64,000 bases of DNA from Cryptomeria japonica. Lineage: Eukaryota > Streptophyta > Pinopsida > Cupressales > Cupressaceae. Both the position numbers and the translations under genes were made by a program. The stretch is from assembly GCF_030272615.1 (NCBI RefSeq), contig NC_081414.1, positions 54,335,636 through 54,399,635 on the forward strand. The letters run 5' to 3'. Below the pieces are notes generated by a model, which was given only the letters and a program-made list of their open reading frames with translations, made no database searches and was not told the origin of the DNA. Below are positions 9,921-22,412 of the stretch, one piece after another (positions within the stretch are counted from its first letter, which is position 1; the number at the start of each line of letters is the position of its first letter).

Positions 9921-10595
9921 CCCTCAATAGTGACAAAATTCTTTTTGGTACCCATTTTAACTAGACTCCTAGTTTTTTTTTACAGTGATTAAAAAAGGAG
10001 GAATAGTTATTAACTATGAAATTGATTTCTAAAAGAGATGAATCATTTAATTATTAAAAAAAAATACATTTAAATAGAATATAGAATTTCTTTTTTTTTA
10101 TCGAAAAATAAACATGAATAGCTTTTTTTTGTAAGCTATTATTACTCAATAATATTCATTGAATTATAATGAATTCCTTTTTTGTCAGCCAAATTTCTGA
10201 CACCGAACACTCAATAATGAGTCATTATTGACTCCTATCATCAATAATATCTTTTGTGAATATTATTGACAACATTCTAATTATTGGAAGAAAAAATGCA
10301 ATTCAAGCGTTTACTTTTTGTTTTGGAGTTACCATAAAATACATAATAATTCCCCTCCTATTTTTTTTTGTCGAGCTTCTCGATCAGTCATTATTCATTG
10401 CAAAGTAGAAAGGATTGAAATCCCCATTCCACCTAAAACTTTAGGAATCTCTCGAGAATTGGAATAGATTCTCAGATCAGGTTTGCTAATATGCTTTGAA
10501 GCAGTTATATATCTCTTTTGCGTCCGTCCCCTAGATTTTGAAGTTAAAACAAAAAAAGATTTTTTACCTTCTCAATGTTTCCTAACATCCTCTGT
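9921..10595. other. AT-rich intergenic DNA, no gene seen
   Basis: Poly-A/T runs and many TCAATAATATT-like words. Several GAGTCATTATTGACTC- and CAATAATATTC-type short inverted words occur at 10205-10270. No coding signal. Confidence 0.4.
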
Positions 10596-10620
10596 ATATA
10601 TATGTATATGTATATATATA

Positions 10621-10654
<34 letters not shown>

Positions 10655-10661
10655 AACATAT

Positions 10662-10746
<85 letters not shown>
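10596..10746. repeat. (TA)n microsatellite with TG/CA and ACATAC satellites
   Basis: A pure TA run of roughly 70 bases occupies 10675-10746, with (TG)6 at 10620-10633 and (AC)n just after the array. The block TATATAAACATATATACATACATAC occurs on both sides of the long run (about 10650 and 10742), so the array has expanded inside a duplicated unit. ORFs made of Tyr/Ile repeats on both strands are artefacts. Confidence 0.95.
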
Positions 10747-10749
<3 letters not shown>

Positions 10750-10880
10750 ATATATACATACATACAGACACACACACACACATAGATACAGATATATAGA
10801 CTAATTTAGTACCAAAATAAAATTGCAATATAACATAGTAAAAACCTATTTCAACATCTTTAACTCTACAAAAAAAAATT

Positions 10881-10899
10881 AAAAATGATTTGTAAAGAT
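10881..10899. repeat. Left target-site duplication of the nested LINE
   Basis: The 19-base word AAAAATGATTTGTAAAGAT occurs here and again at 29310-29328, on the far side of 18 kb of nested insertions. LINE sequence starts right after this copy. Long A-rich duplications of this size are typical of LINE insertion. Confidence 0.7.
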
Positions 10900-13366
10900 G
10901 AGGTTTCATCAAAGTTAGATACATACTAGAAAATCTGATCACAAGTTGGGAAGACATGAATTGGGCTAAAAATACTAATTAGAAAGTAGTTATATTTCTT
11001 ATAGACTTTGAGAAGGCGTATGATCAGGTAGAGTGGATTTTAATACTCATGATGTTGGATGCTTCTTGTTTTCCTAAGGAATTTTGTAACATGGTCTTTG
11101 TTCTTTTAAGAGATGCCTCAACTCAAATTGAGATTAATAGTTCTTAGACCAAGGTTGTCTGTTGGCACCTAGCCTATTTGTGATTGCTGTTGATGCTATT
11201 TATTATCTTCTTAGAGACACTTCCTACTCTACAAGGGTGAGAGGTATCTCCTTACCCAATAGTATGGATTTGGTTAATATCCAATTTATTGATGACACAA
11301 CCAACCTTTTTTTTGAACTTGAAGGAAGCCAACATTGACTCTATTATGGATATATTAAAGATATTTTGTGATGCATCTAGAGCTAAGATATCCTCCCCTA
11401 AATCCATTATGTTGGGCTTGGATGATTCCTTCCCCACTTGGATCTCTAGATTTGGCTTTCAGTGGGGTGGACTCTCTAAACAGGTGAGATATTTGGGCAT
11501 CCTATTTGGAGTAAACACCTATTTGAGAGACATGTGGTTATGGATTAAAGAGAAGTTGAACAAAAATATGAATAGCCTATATGTCTCCTTGGCATGTAGA
11601 GTTCAATTTTGTCAAAAAACTCTCTCCTCCTATAGTTTGTATTATGCCTCGATTTGGATGTTTAGTAATTATTAGATTAATGAAATCTAGAAAGCTATTA
11701 GAAATTTCCTCTAGTCAAATGGGAGAGGCAATAAAAAATGGCACTCAGTTAGATGGAAGTGGTGTTGTATGGATAAATCTAAGGGTGGATTGGGGTTAAA
11801 AGATTTAAAAATGCAAGGCATTGCCCTTGTTGCCAAGAGGATCTTTCATGTGCTGGAAAGGGAAGAGCCATGGAAAGTCCTTGTGAGACATATTTAGGTT
11901 GGTTGTTCCTAAACACGATAAATCATGGAAGATGCTCCCCTTTGGTGACTTAATTGCCAGTAAATTCCCTATTTCCCCTGTTGGGTCTAATGTTTTTAAG
12001 ACTATTTGGAAGGCTTGGGAGCCCATTAGGCACCTAATTTCTAATAATGGGGCTATTTGTAAGGATAACTCTATTTGTGGTGAGAAATCCATCTGGTGGA
12101 ACTTAACACATAAGGAAAACCTCTTTCTCGTATTCAAGGTTGCTTCCCTAGGAAATGGGCCCAAAAAGGCATTTGTAGTTTAATGATATTATTGCAAATG
12201 GTAATCTTCTTTCTTGTTGTGATCTTAGTTAGAAATTTCAATGCCTTCCTCTAATTGGAGGACATATGTTATGCTAAGGGAAGCTTGTATCAAACTTGAT
12301 CTACCCAGACCATGTGAGATGAGGGAGGATAGATACACCTCATACACATGGGTGGATGGAACAACTCTGAGAAGCATAAGGATAAATTAATTTATAATTA
12401 TTTATTGTTTAATTTTGAGCTCTCTACACATTATAATTCTATTTGGAATAACTCTAATAATATTTGGCAGAAAAAAATTTCTTCTAACTAACACTCTAAT
12501 ATCTCCCCTAAAAAGGAATGCTTCACATGATTGTTTATGTTGCACAAATTACCTAATAAAGATAATCAAAATGATACTATTATCTTCAACTTATGTAGAA
12601 CTTCTGATAATATTATGCATATGTTCTTTAATTGTATCTTTGCGAAAGAAGTTTGGAATATGTTTGGGATTAATTTTAACAATGGCTTCTCTCATTTTGA
12701 TGATCTTAATGGATTCATTAAAGGAATAAAGAAAGATAGTAATATTTTCTGGGCTATTCTTTCTTGTGAAATCTTGTGGATCATGTAGACATTTAGGAAT
12801 GAGGCTAAATTTCATAATAGGAACATAATGCTTACTAAGTCTCTAAGGAGACTCATATTTTACAATTTTGATTTGCAGGTGACACTTATTATGAGGCTTG
12901 CAACGAATAAGTTTGAAAGATTCATTAAGGAAGGGTTTGTGCGGGTCTTCCTGTTAGAGCTATCCCATGGATATACCTGGACTAAGTTCAATAATGAAAC
13001 ATCTCCCTTTGTTAGTGCACTTGAAGCCTTCATGAAAAAAATCAATGAAGAGAGGAGAATTTAGCACCAATACCAAACCCAATTTATGGAAGCTAGTGTG
13101 ATCTTGAGGCCCAAGACAACTATTTGGATGGAAGGTCCTATGGGATGCACCTCTTGGATGGACACATGAATTCATATTCGGTATACTAGTTTGAGGCATT
13201 AGGTTCCTTAGTTTTGTGGTCTTTTGTATATGTCTCTTATAGGAGTTTGGGTCTTATGTATCCTCACAATGTAATGCAAAGTTATCTCATATTTGAGTTT
13301 TTGCAGCATTCATTGTAAGTCTGTCATATTTGGTGAACCTATCATGTGTGTTTTGTAGCACCTATG
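10900..13366 (+). pseudogene. LINE (non-LTR retrotransposon) ORF2 fragment: reverse transcriptase and zf-RVT region
   Basis: 5'-truncated. Soon after the start comes IDFEKAYDQVEW (about 11005-11040), the classic LINE RT block, then a degenerate FIDDT catalytic motif near 11285-11300 (usually F/YADDT). Further on, the zf-RVT domain reads LCRTSDNIMHMFFNCIFAKEVW (shown in part: DNIMHMFFNCIFAKEVW, 12600-12660). The C-terminal RNEAKFHN typical of plant LINEs is at about 12795-12820. Several frameshifts and stops separate these pieces. The protein would nick DNA and copy LINE RNA. The sequence is cut at 13366 by a copia insertion; short pieces of the same LINE appear to resume at 21031-21095 and 29233-29309. 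Confidence 0.85.
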
Positions 13367-14830
13367 TTATAGTTCTGATACTTAATATAAGTATAGATCC
13401 ATTAGCCAACAAGATGAGAAGGGGGGGTGAATCATACAAACTTAATCTTCAATAAAAACATAAGATTCAACCTCGGTAACACATACTTTAGTAATATAAC
13501 CAAAACTGTTTAAACATGCAAACTCAAAAGCATATAAACGTCATAAAACTCATAACACCATATTTAACATGGAAACCCAAATAGGGAAAAACCACTGTGG
13601 GATTTCGGACCCACCTAGAAATATACTCTTCTAGAGTATGCTCGGTTAAAAGAAAAACTTGTTAAAGATTACAAACACATTTCTAGATGTGACCTAGTTA
13701 AGGGATTTCCCTCAGATTTGTTAGGATCTTCACCTTGTTAGAAGTGACCTTGTTAAAGGATTTCAAACACTCAATCAGAATGTCACCTTGCTAGAGGGTT
13801 TTACAAATAAGACTGTTAAGTCCACTCAATTAAGAGATTTTTTGTCACTTTCACAAAATAATAGTAATAAAAATCTATCTGCAACTTCACATCTAAAATA
13901 CTAAAGCAGATTCTTATTTGTTCAATACAATCTAGACATAGATCTAATCTTGTCCTTCTGTTGGGCTTCTATACTCTGTTATTCAAATAGGTCTTCAAAC
14001 TTCTGTGCTTGGTAATCACTATGTAGCATCCTTGTGCATACACTTGCCCGCATACATTGTTTATCAACAGTCTCCTATTTATAAACAATTAGCTAACTGC
14101 TTAATCTCCTTGATCACATTTCCCATGATCAATCATAGCCATTAGATCTTCAATCTTGTCCAGGTTCAATGCATCTTTTGATCTAAAAAGGTTTTACCTT
14201 GCCTAGGAACTTGTGCCAAGGTATTGCGGTTCAATCTGCATTGTAGATCTTCATGCCGACTTTCCTTTGCCATAGATTCATTAACAAACTTCATGCATGA
14301 CATACCAATCATTTAATCAGTTCTAGCTCATCAGCTTCCTTCATTAAATAACGCATGTAAACATTTAATGCATTCTGTTATAGCTCAGTTACAACTCGGT
14401 AACAACTCAGTAAATACTAAACTTCACTCGATAGACATTCCGCCTTCATTAACAGATAGCGATAACCTTAGGGTTTACCAACTAGGTTCTTTGCTTGATA
14501 ATATAGTATAGTATTAACCTTTATAATTTACAACATATTTATGATGTCAAAACAATCTAAAATAATAGTTTCCCATTGAATACTTTATTCATCATAATCT
14601 TTCCTGTGCCTTTTACCGACATCTTTATATTCTTCAAATCATACTTCTCAAGATATGGCAACATCATACTAAATTAGAAAATCAATTTCTTGACATCAAT
14701 GACAAAATAATAATATCAAGATAGTAAACATCCTTAATCAGTTATATCCATAATCATCAACAACCTTCTTAATATCCTTATGAAATGCCAACAATCTTTC
14801 ATTCTCTGTTATAATGCTATATTGCCAACA
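13367..14830 (-). repeat. 3' LTR of copia-1
   Basis: About 1,464 bp. In + orientation it starts TTATAGTTCTGATAC (the right LTR has TGATAGTTCTGATAC, so the outer base of the terminus has mutated) and ends GCCAACA. It contains internal repeats of the GTGACCTTGTTAAAGGATTTC type near 13690-13830 and a TATAAATAG box on the minus strand (14075-14083). Confidence 0.92.
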
Positions 14831-14848
14831 ATCTCCCCCTTTGGCATT
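14831..14848 (-). promoter_or_regulatory. Polypurine tract of copia-1
   Basis: Plus strand ATCTCCCCCTTTGGCATT, i.e. minus strand AATGCCAAAGGGGGAGAT, directly before the LTR start TGTTGGC. A similar CTCCCC-rich run recurs near 14995-15022. Confidence 0.8.
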
Positions 14849-15265
14849 GAAGGCAAAACCAATTGATTTGACCTTAAAAGATTCGGATTGCTATGATTTT
14901 GAAATGTTGAAATGCTCTCTTGTTGTCATCAGACTTTCTCCCCCATACATTAGACTTATCCTATTTTCTCAGTCTTCTTTCCAAATCCAGTCTTCTCCCC
15001 TTTTTATTAGTCTTCTCCCCCTTTGACAACAATGCCAAAAAGTAAAGAAATAAAACATAATTTCTTCGTGTATGAAGTGAATTCCTGCTGTAATGTGTCA
15101 ATTCAGTCTCGGTCAGAGCATTTTGTCTTCAATTCTTGTTCCCTATATTGTTTCCCATAATATTTCCTATACACCTTTAGAAAACATCCTAAAGTGTATA
15201 ATGTAGCATCAACTCCTAAAAGATATTTGATAGAGTCACTAGATTGATGCTTTCACCGAACTCGA

Positions 15266-17095
15266 TCAGTGAGTAGAAGATAGGGGTAGGACCCCTAACT
15301 TACTTCTAAGATATTCAAAAGTGTCCCTTGGTAGTGGCTTGGTGAAGATATCTGCTATTTGTTCCTTTGTGCTAACATACTCCAACACCACTTTCTTCTC
15401 TTGAGCTTCTTCTCTAAGATAATGATATTTGATAGAGATGTGCTTTGTCTTAGAGTGCATAATAGGATTCTTTGAAATATTAATGGCACTAGTATTGTTA
15501 CATAATATAGTTACTGGCTCTTAAACTTTCTCATTTATACCTTCCAACAGTTGTTTGATCCATGCAATGTTGGTACAATTCAATGCTGCAGCAACGTATT
15601 CAGCTTCTGCTATTGACTGTGAAACACATCCTTGTTTCTTGCTAAGCCAACTAACTAGTCTTTCTCCTAAAAAGAAAGCTCCTCCACTTGTGCTTTTTCT
15701 ATCATCAATGTTGCCTACCCAATCAACATCAGTATAAACTTTTAAATCAAAATCATTTCCTTTCTGATATAGTAAGCCATAATCCTTAGTGTCTTTCAAG
15801 TATCTAAAAATTCTTTTGATTGTTGTCATGTGTGTTTCCTTAGGATCTACAGAGAATCTTGCAACTATACCTATTGAATGTGCTATGTCTGGTCTACTGT
15901 GAACAACATATTGAAGTTTTCCAATCATGGATCGGTAAAGTGTCTCATCAATAGATGCAGATTCATCATTCTTTGATAATTTACAGTTGGTAGTCATAGC
16001 AGTACTTACTAGTTTTGAATCCTCCATTCCCAATTTCTTCAAGATTTCCTTTATGTACTTGGATTGAGTAATGAAAATCTCATTTTTCATTTGCAGTATC
16101 TGTAGACCTATAAAATACTTAATCTCACTGATTAATGACATCTCAAATTCTTTGCTCATTTCATTTCCAAAGTTCTTGCATAAAGAGTCATGTCCACAAA
16201 ATATAATATCATCAACAAATGTGGCTGAGATCAGTATTCCATTTTCATCATTCTTCATGTACATATTGTTGTTCTCACTTGTCATTATAAAACCAATCTT
16301 AATAAAATAAGAGTGCAATCTTTCATACCATGCTCTAGGTGCTTGTTTGAAACCATATAAAGCTTTGTTCAATTTACATACCTGAAACTTATTATTGTCT
16401 TCAACAAATCATTCAGGTTGTTCAATAAAAACTTCTTCTTCTAATATTCCATTCAAAAATGTAGATTTGACATCCATTTGATATACTTTGAAATTTTTGA
16501 AAGCAGCATATGCCAACAATGTTCTTACTCCTTCAAGTCTAGCAACAGGTGCAAAAGTTTCACCATAATCAATTCCTTCTTCTTGAGCATAACCTTTGCA
16601 AACTAGTCTTCCTTTGTTTCGAATGACCTCTCCTTTTTCATTTAGCTTGTTTCTGAAAATCCACTTTGTACTGATTACATTTTTGTCCTTCGATCTTGGG
16701 ATTAGAGTCCATGTGTCATTCTTCTTGATTTGATCAATCTCTTCTGTCATAGCATTTATCCAATCTTCACTGTTAAATGCCTCTTTCACTATTCTTGGTT
16801 CAAATTCAGATATCAAACATCTGTTCTGTCTCAGTTTGTTCCTTGTCATCATTGGATCATCCTCATCTCCTTTAATCTGACTTGGTGCTTGGTGTCTTCT
16901 GACATACTTGGCTAATATAGGCCCACTAGGCTCTATATGATCTTCTTCATCACTCGGTAACTGTATATTCTCTTGATTTTCTTCAACAATCTTCTCGGTA
17001 AGACTTCTCGGTTGAACATAGACAAATTCATCATACTCTTTTGTTTCCTTGGAATTTCCTTCATCATTTCTTTCTACAAGTTCATCAATTTTCAC
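15266..17095 (-). pseudogene. pol: copia-1 reverse transcriptase and RNase H
   Basis: Read downward from 17095. The RT N-terminus shows [38 protein letters not shown] and [12 protein letters not shown]. It continues with LYGFKQAPRAWYERL and the catalytic FVDDIIF (YVDD variant) near 16205-16185. The RNase H part has DVDWVGNIDDRKSTSG (first D of the DxDW site) and ends with the conserved KTKHISIKYHYLRE and ADIFTKPLP. Frame is unbroken across the block except in-frame stops TGA 16409-16411 and TAA 15521-15523, both one transition away from a sense codon. This would copy the element RNA to DNA. Confidence 0.93.
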
Positions 17096-18360
17096 ATTTG
17101 CACTTTCTACTATTTTGTTAGATGATTTGATCAGACATTTAAAAGCTTTGCTTCTAGAAGAATAACCTAGAAATGTTCATTCTTCACTTTTCTGATCAAA
17201 CTTGCCATTTCTATCATCTTTCTATACATAGCATCTACTTCCAAAGATTTTAGAATGACTTACATTAGATTTCTTATCATACCAGATTTCATATGGTGTC
17301 TTCAAAGTACCTTTCTTCAATTGTACTTGGTTCAAGGTGTAAACTGTTGTGCTTATTGCTTCTCTCCAAAATGTTTGTGGCAGTTTCTTTTCAATCATCA
17401 GTGTTCTAGCACAATCTACAATAGATTTGTTTCTTCTCTCAGCTATTCCATTCTGTTGTGGAGTTCTCGGTGCAAAGACTTGTCATTTAATACCATGATC
17501 ATTGCAGAATAAGTTGAAGTCATCAGACGTGAACTCTCCTCCTCTATCTTATCTAAGTCATTTCAGTTGTCTTCCTGTTTCATTTTCAACTCTTGCCGTG
17601 TACCATTTAAACATTTGAAAAGCTTCTGATTTATCTTTTAAAAACTTTACTGACATCATCCTTGAATAGTCATCCACAAATAATATGAAATATTTATCAC
17701 CATAATAACTTTGAACTTTCATAAGACCACAAAGATCAGTGTACACTAGATCTAAAATTCCCTTAGAAGTGTAAGACTTACTTGTAAAGCTTGATCTTGT
17801 CATTTTACCCATTTGGCATCCTCAGCACATAGCATTCTTAGGTTTTTCAAAACTCCCTAGACCTCTTACTCGGTGCTTCTTCCTTATTTTGATCAGATTA
17901 TCAAAATTTACATGACAAACCTTTTACTCCACAACCAGGTATCATCTATCTTTGCATACAAACATTTGTTATGAGTTGAGTCAAGGTGAAATGTGTTACC
18001 TTTTATTTGTGTCCCAGTAGCAGCTAACTTTCCATTATTGTCATGAACTTTGACAATTCCTTTCTAAAAGTCTATTCAGTAACCTGTGTTGTTTAGCTGT
18101 GCTACACTCAACAAATTGTATTTCAAACCTTCAACCCAATAAACATCATTGCATCTTGCATTGTCAAGAAGTGTTATATATCCTTTACCTTTCACCGGAC
18201 ATGGTGCATCATTACCAAATTTGACTTAGCCTCCATCATAATCTTCTAATAAAACAAACTTGTGTTTATCTCCTATCATATGATGTGAACATCCACTATC
18301 TATAATCAAAGAATCATTAGTGTTTATGTGTGATATTAGGGCTTTTTCTTCATACCTTTC
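17096..18360 (-). pseudogene. copia-1 integrase and protease region, degraded
   Basis: The integrase core is legible at 17558-17812 (KGILDLVYTDLCGLMKVQSY, FVDDYSRMMSVKFLKDKSEA), matching the copia pattern of the first catalytic Asp followed by FxDDYSR. Downstream (17170-17550), translation with stops shows the Q-x-x-FCA/PQQNG-like and kinked C-terminal parts. Nearer 18250-18330 there are remnants of the protease-to-integrase linker. Gag is in another register, so at least one frameshift lies between about 17812 and 18523. Confidence 0.75.
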
Positions 18361-19488
18361 TTCATCTTATCCATCTTTGATAGCCACATAAACTACTTCC
18401 TCTGTATCAGTTTCTCCTGATTTATCATCATTGGATTCCTCATCAGCTATTAAGCATGTCTTTCTATCTCTTCTTCTAAAGTCTCAGTGTCCTTTGTAAT
18501 GATTATCTTTTTGTCTATCATCTCAATAATCTCTCTTTTTAGTAGAATCTTTGTCAGGACAGTTAGAAGCTATATGTCCTATCTTATCACAATTGAAACA
18601 TTTCAAAGGTAGTTTTCCTTTATACTTACCTTTGCCTCTCGGTAGCCTTCTAGCTAATAGTGCTTCAAACTCTTCCTGCTTTTTGATTTCCTCATACAGT
18701 TTGTGTACTTCTTCCATGTTCTTGCAAAATATTTCACTTGATCCATTATGATCTCCTTCAGAGTACTTATACTTCCTTTCATTGTAATCATCAGATTCAT
18801 CAAGATGAAAAGAACTAAATGCAGATTCAACTTTATTTACCGAAGATCAATTGTTATCAAAGTTACTTAATTCAAATGCATGTAGCTTACCAATAGTAGA
18901 ATCTAAAGAAAATGACATATTAGGTACATACCTCAATTCATTGATTGCAGAGACTCAGATTGCATAAGTTGGTAGAAGGGTTCTTAACAACTTACTCGTT
19001 ATATCCTTTTCTTCAATAGTTCCCCCTGCTCCTTTGATTTGATTGACAAACTCCTTTAGTCTTGTACTGTACTGAGTTATGTTCTCACCTTCATTCATCC
19101 TCATAGATTCAAGTTGTCCTCTTAGACTATCTACTTTTTCTCTTTGAACATGTTCATCTCCTCCATACACTGATATGAGCTTATCCCACATTTCCTTCGC
19201 ATCATTGCAGCCTTCTAGATCATTAAACTCTGAATCGGTCAGTGCAGATGTTATTTCAATCATTGCTTGAATATGTTCTTGCTTTGCCTTTATCTCTTCC
19301 ATAGTCAATGGATAGGTGCTTGGTGTAACAAAATCATTCTCCAGATAGTATACAACATATTCTCCAACTCCTGATAGATGTAGCTTCATCCTTTTCTACC
19401 ATGTAGAGAAACTTGACTTGTTCAGCTTCGATGCATCCCTCTTATACATCTTTGGATCTTTAACTCAAGTGCCTTTAAAATTTTCTTT
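18361..19488 (-). pseudogene. gag: copia-1 gag with CCHC zinc knuckle
   Basis: At 18955-19389 lies the UBN2-type gag: MKLHLSGVGEYVVYYLEND, then KEMWDKLISVYGGDEHVQRE, then LESMRMNEGENITQYSTRLK. The CCHC knuckle is CFNCDKIGHIASNC at about 18570-18615, within a basic GKGKYKGKLPLK context. The true N-terminus lies upstream of 19389, past a TAG (around 19446-19488). Gag packages element RNA. Confidence 0.88.
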
Positions 19489-19513
19489 TGGAGTCCAAAG
19501 CTTTCATACCAAT
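19489..19513 (-). promoter_or_regulatory. Primer-binding site region of copia-1
   Basis: Minus strand reads ATTGGTATGAAAGCTTTGG just after the LTR end ...CTATCA. It resembles the complement of initiator tRNA-Met 3' ends used by copia elements (TGGTATCAGAGC) with a few changes. Confidence 0.7.
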
Positions 19514-21025
19514 TGATAGTTCTGATACTTAATATAAGTACAGATCCATTAGCCAACAAGATGAGAGGGGGGGGTGAATCATACAAACTTAATCTTCCAT
19601 AAAAACATCAAATTCAACCTCAGTAACACATACTTCAGTAATATAACCAAAATTGTTTAAACATGCAAGCTCAAAAGCATATAAACATCATAAACCTCAT
19701 AACACCAGATTTAACATGGAAACCCAAATAGGGAAAAACCACTATGGGATTTCAGACCCACTAAGAAATATACTCTTCTAGAGTATGCTCGGTTAAAAGC
19801 AAATCCTGTTAAAGATTACAAACACATTGCTAGATGTGACCCGGTTAAGGGATTTCCCTCAGATCTGTTAGGATCTTCACCTTGTTAGAAGTGACCTTGT
19901 TAAAGGATTTCAAACACTCAATTAGAATGTCACCTTGCTAGAGGGTTTTACGAATAAGACTGCTAAGTCCACTCGGTTAAGATATTTTCTGTCACTTTCA
20001 CAAAATAAGAGTAATAAAAATCTATCTGCAACTTCACATCTAAAATGCTAAAGCAGATTCTTATTTGTTCAATACATTCTAGACATAGAACTAATGTTGT
20101 CCATCTGTTGGGCTTCTATACTCTGTTATTCAAACAGGTCTTCAAGCTTCTGTGCTCGGTAATCACTATGTAGCATCCCTGTGCATACACTTGCCCACAT
20201 ACATTGTTTATCAATAGTCTCCTATTTATAAACAATTAGCTAACCTCTTAATCTCCTTCATCACATTTCCCATGATCAATCATAGCCATCAGATCTTCAA
20301 TCTTGTCTAGGTTCAATGCATCTTTCAATCTGAAAATGTTTTATGCCGCCTAGGAACTTGCATATATTTAATGGAACTTGTGCCAAGGTATTGCGGTTCA
20401 ATCTGTGTTGTAGATCTTCATGCCGACTTTCCTTTGCCATAGATTCATTAACAAAATTCATGCATGACATACCAATCATTTAATCAGTTCCTGCTCATCA
20501 ACTTCCTTCATTAAATAACACATGTAAACATTTAATGCATTCTGTTATAGGTCGGTTACAACTCGGTAACAACTCAGTAAATACTAAACTTCACCTGGTA
20601 GACATTCCACCTTCATTAACCGATAGGGATAACCTTAGGGTTTACTGACTAGGTTCTTTGCTTGATAACATAGTATAGTATTAACCTTTACAATTTACAA
20701 CATATGTATGATGTCAAAACAATCTAAACATCATGATCTCATCATTATCTAACTTGGTAATAGTTGCCCATTGAATAACTTATTCATCATAATCTTTCCT
20801 GTGCCTTTTACCGACATCTTTATATTCTTCAAATCATACTTCTCAAGATATGGCAACATTATACTGAATTAAAAAATAAATTTCTTGACATCAATGACAA
20901 AATAATAATATGAAGACAATAAACATCCGTAATCAGTTATATCCATAATCATCAACAACCTTCTCAATATCCTTATGAAATGCCAACAATCTTTCATTGT
21001 CTGTTATAATGCTATATTGCCAACA
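19514..21025 (-). repeat. 5' LTR of copia-1
   Basis: About 1,512 bp, the same sequence as 13367-14830 with scattered substitutions and small indels (a few percent by eye). It includes two small insertions relative to the left copy near 20356 and 20735. Termini in + orientation are TGATAG...CCAACA. The minus-strand TATA box TATAAATAG is at 20222-20230. Confidence 0.92.
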
Positions 21026-21095
21026 CTATGAAGTTTACAGTACATTTTGTTAGTCAGTCACATAAGCATATATATGTGCACAACTCCTTTGTTAT
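21026..21095 (+). other. Short island of LINE 3' sequence between two insertions
   Basis: Begins with the right copy of the CTATG target duplication, then 65 bases of AT-rich sequence up to the next LTR start. Its identity as LINE 3' untranslated sequence rests on position only. Confidence 0.5.
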
Positions 21096-21232
21096 TGTTA
21101 GTGTATATTCGTATAAACATAGGCATTAAGCGTAAATAGGTGTCACTTGACACATAGTCTCATGAGGTATCAAGTTAGTTGAGAGTCTAGTAGAGGTCTC
21201 GAATCAGTCTAGTAGAGGTGTTGACACATTTT

Positions 21233-22412
21233 TGTTAGAAAGTTTAGATAGCGTGAAGACAACTAAGAGGGGGTTAAAACTTTAATGTCGGAACCCAAAA
21301 CAATAATACCGGAATAGAAGATAATCCAATTTAGCATAATTAGTAATCATCGAATAAATATCATCTTGATGACACCAATATTTGTATGTGGAAAACCCGG
21401 TAAAGGGAAAAACCATGGTGGGAAGCCTACCCACAATCAGATAATACTTTTGCTGTAAGTATGTGAATTACAATGAAGCAGTATGCTCTTGCAGGAAGGA
21501 CAACAACCTAGACCACACTTATCATCACAAAAAGAGCCCCATTGACTACATATAAATCCAAACTACAATCCGAAGAAGTGTTGAATTGGAAAAGATAACA
21601 TCTTTTATTCCTGAGTATAGCTCTGGTTAAACTCAATACAAGAGGACTAAATCCTCTTACACAAACCCAATTCGATCTCCAATGGTCGACCAAATCCTAT
21701 GCCTGAATGATATTATGTTATTTACACATTACATTCATTGACCATGACCTCTTACAATAACCATGATGATATACAATGATATCTTACATCTATTTATACA
21801 AACCCTTGACCATAAATAATCAGGTCAGCCACTAAACAATAAACCAATTACATAATTACAAACCATGTTGGCCTTAGACCAAACAAATAATATCCAACAC
21901 ATAAGACATCCTAGAAATACAACAATAGGTCCTATCCACATGTTACATTAATGTCGGTCCATAACCTAGATCAACCAGGACCAAGTATAGGTCTACACCC
22001 TTCAACAATGATCTCAAAACACCAATTGTCAAACATGATCATGAACAACACCCTAAAACTCCATCAAAAGCTGTACCAGTGCCAATTATGCAATTTATCA
22101 AAGATCTCCACCAAAAGCTTTGTCAGTGAAACCCTTGCTAGAACCAAAAACCAATCTTCTAAGCAAGTAGGATAGCATCTAATCACTTGACCAAAACCAA
22201 CTGACCAAATTTGAGTATGAGTATCATTAAAAGGCCAATTCCATCATCATATTATATAGGATCCTATCAAATCATGCCAGATCCAAGTTAACCACAAACC
22301 ACTCATCCTATCAGGACCAGAAAGGTGTCGGTAAAGTATTTGGACATATAGTGTTGACATCAATGACAAAATATCAATGTAACACATAATCAATTCCACC
22401 AAATGGCCAACA
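21233..22412 (-). repeat. 3' LTR of copia-2
   Basis: About 1,180 bp, + orientation TGTTAG...GGCCAACA. Clearly diverged from the right LTR: at the left edge it lacks part of the GGGTGAATCAGTTGTCACAG segment present there. A minus-strand purine tract (complement of ATATCGCCCTTTGGC, 22413-22427) adjoins it. Confidence 0.88.

Larger units (their letters stand above)
13367..21025 (-). mobile_element. Near-complete Ty1/copia retrotransposon (copia-1), minus strand
   Basis: Two long LTRs (13367-14830 and 19514-21025) flank gag and pol read on the minus strand. The host sequence CTATG is repeated exactly at 13362-13366 and 21026-21030, the expected 5-bp target duplication. A purine tract adjoins the left LTR and a tRNA-Met-like primer site adjoins the right LTR, which confirms the orientation. 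All expected domains are present (gag, zinc knuckle, integrase, reverse transcriptase, RNase H), but each holds stops. It inserted into the LINE. Confidence 0.93.

Noticed and set aside
10483-10957. Long ORFs on both strands across the TA repeat
   Set aside because: They are Tyr/Ile/Cys/Val translations of (TA)n and (TG)n, present in several frames at once.
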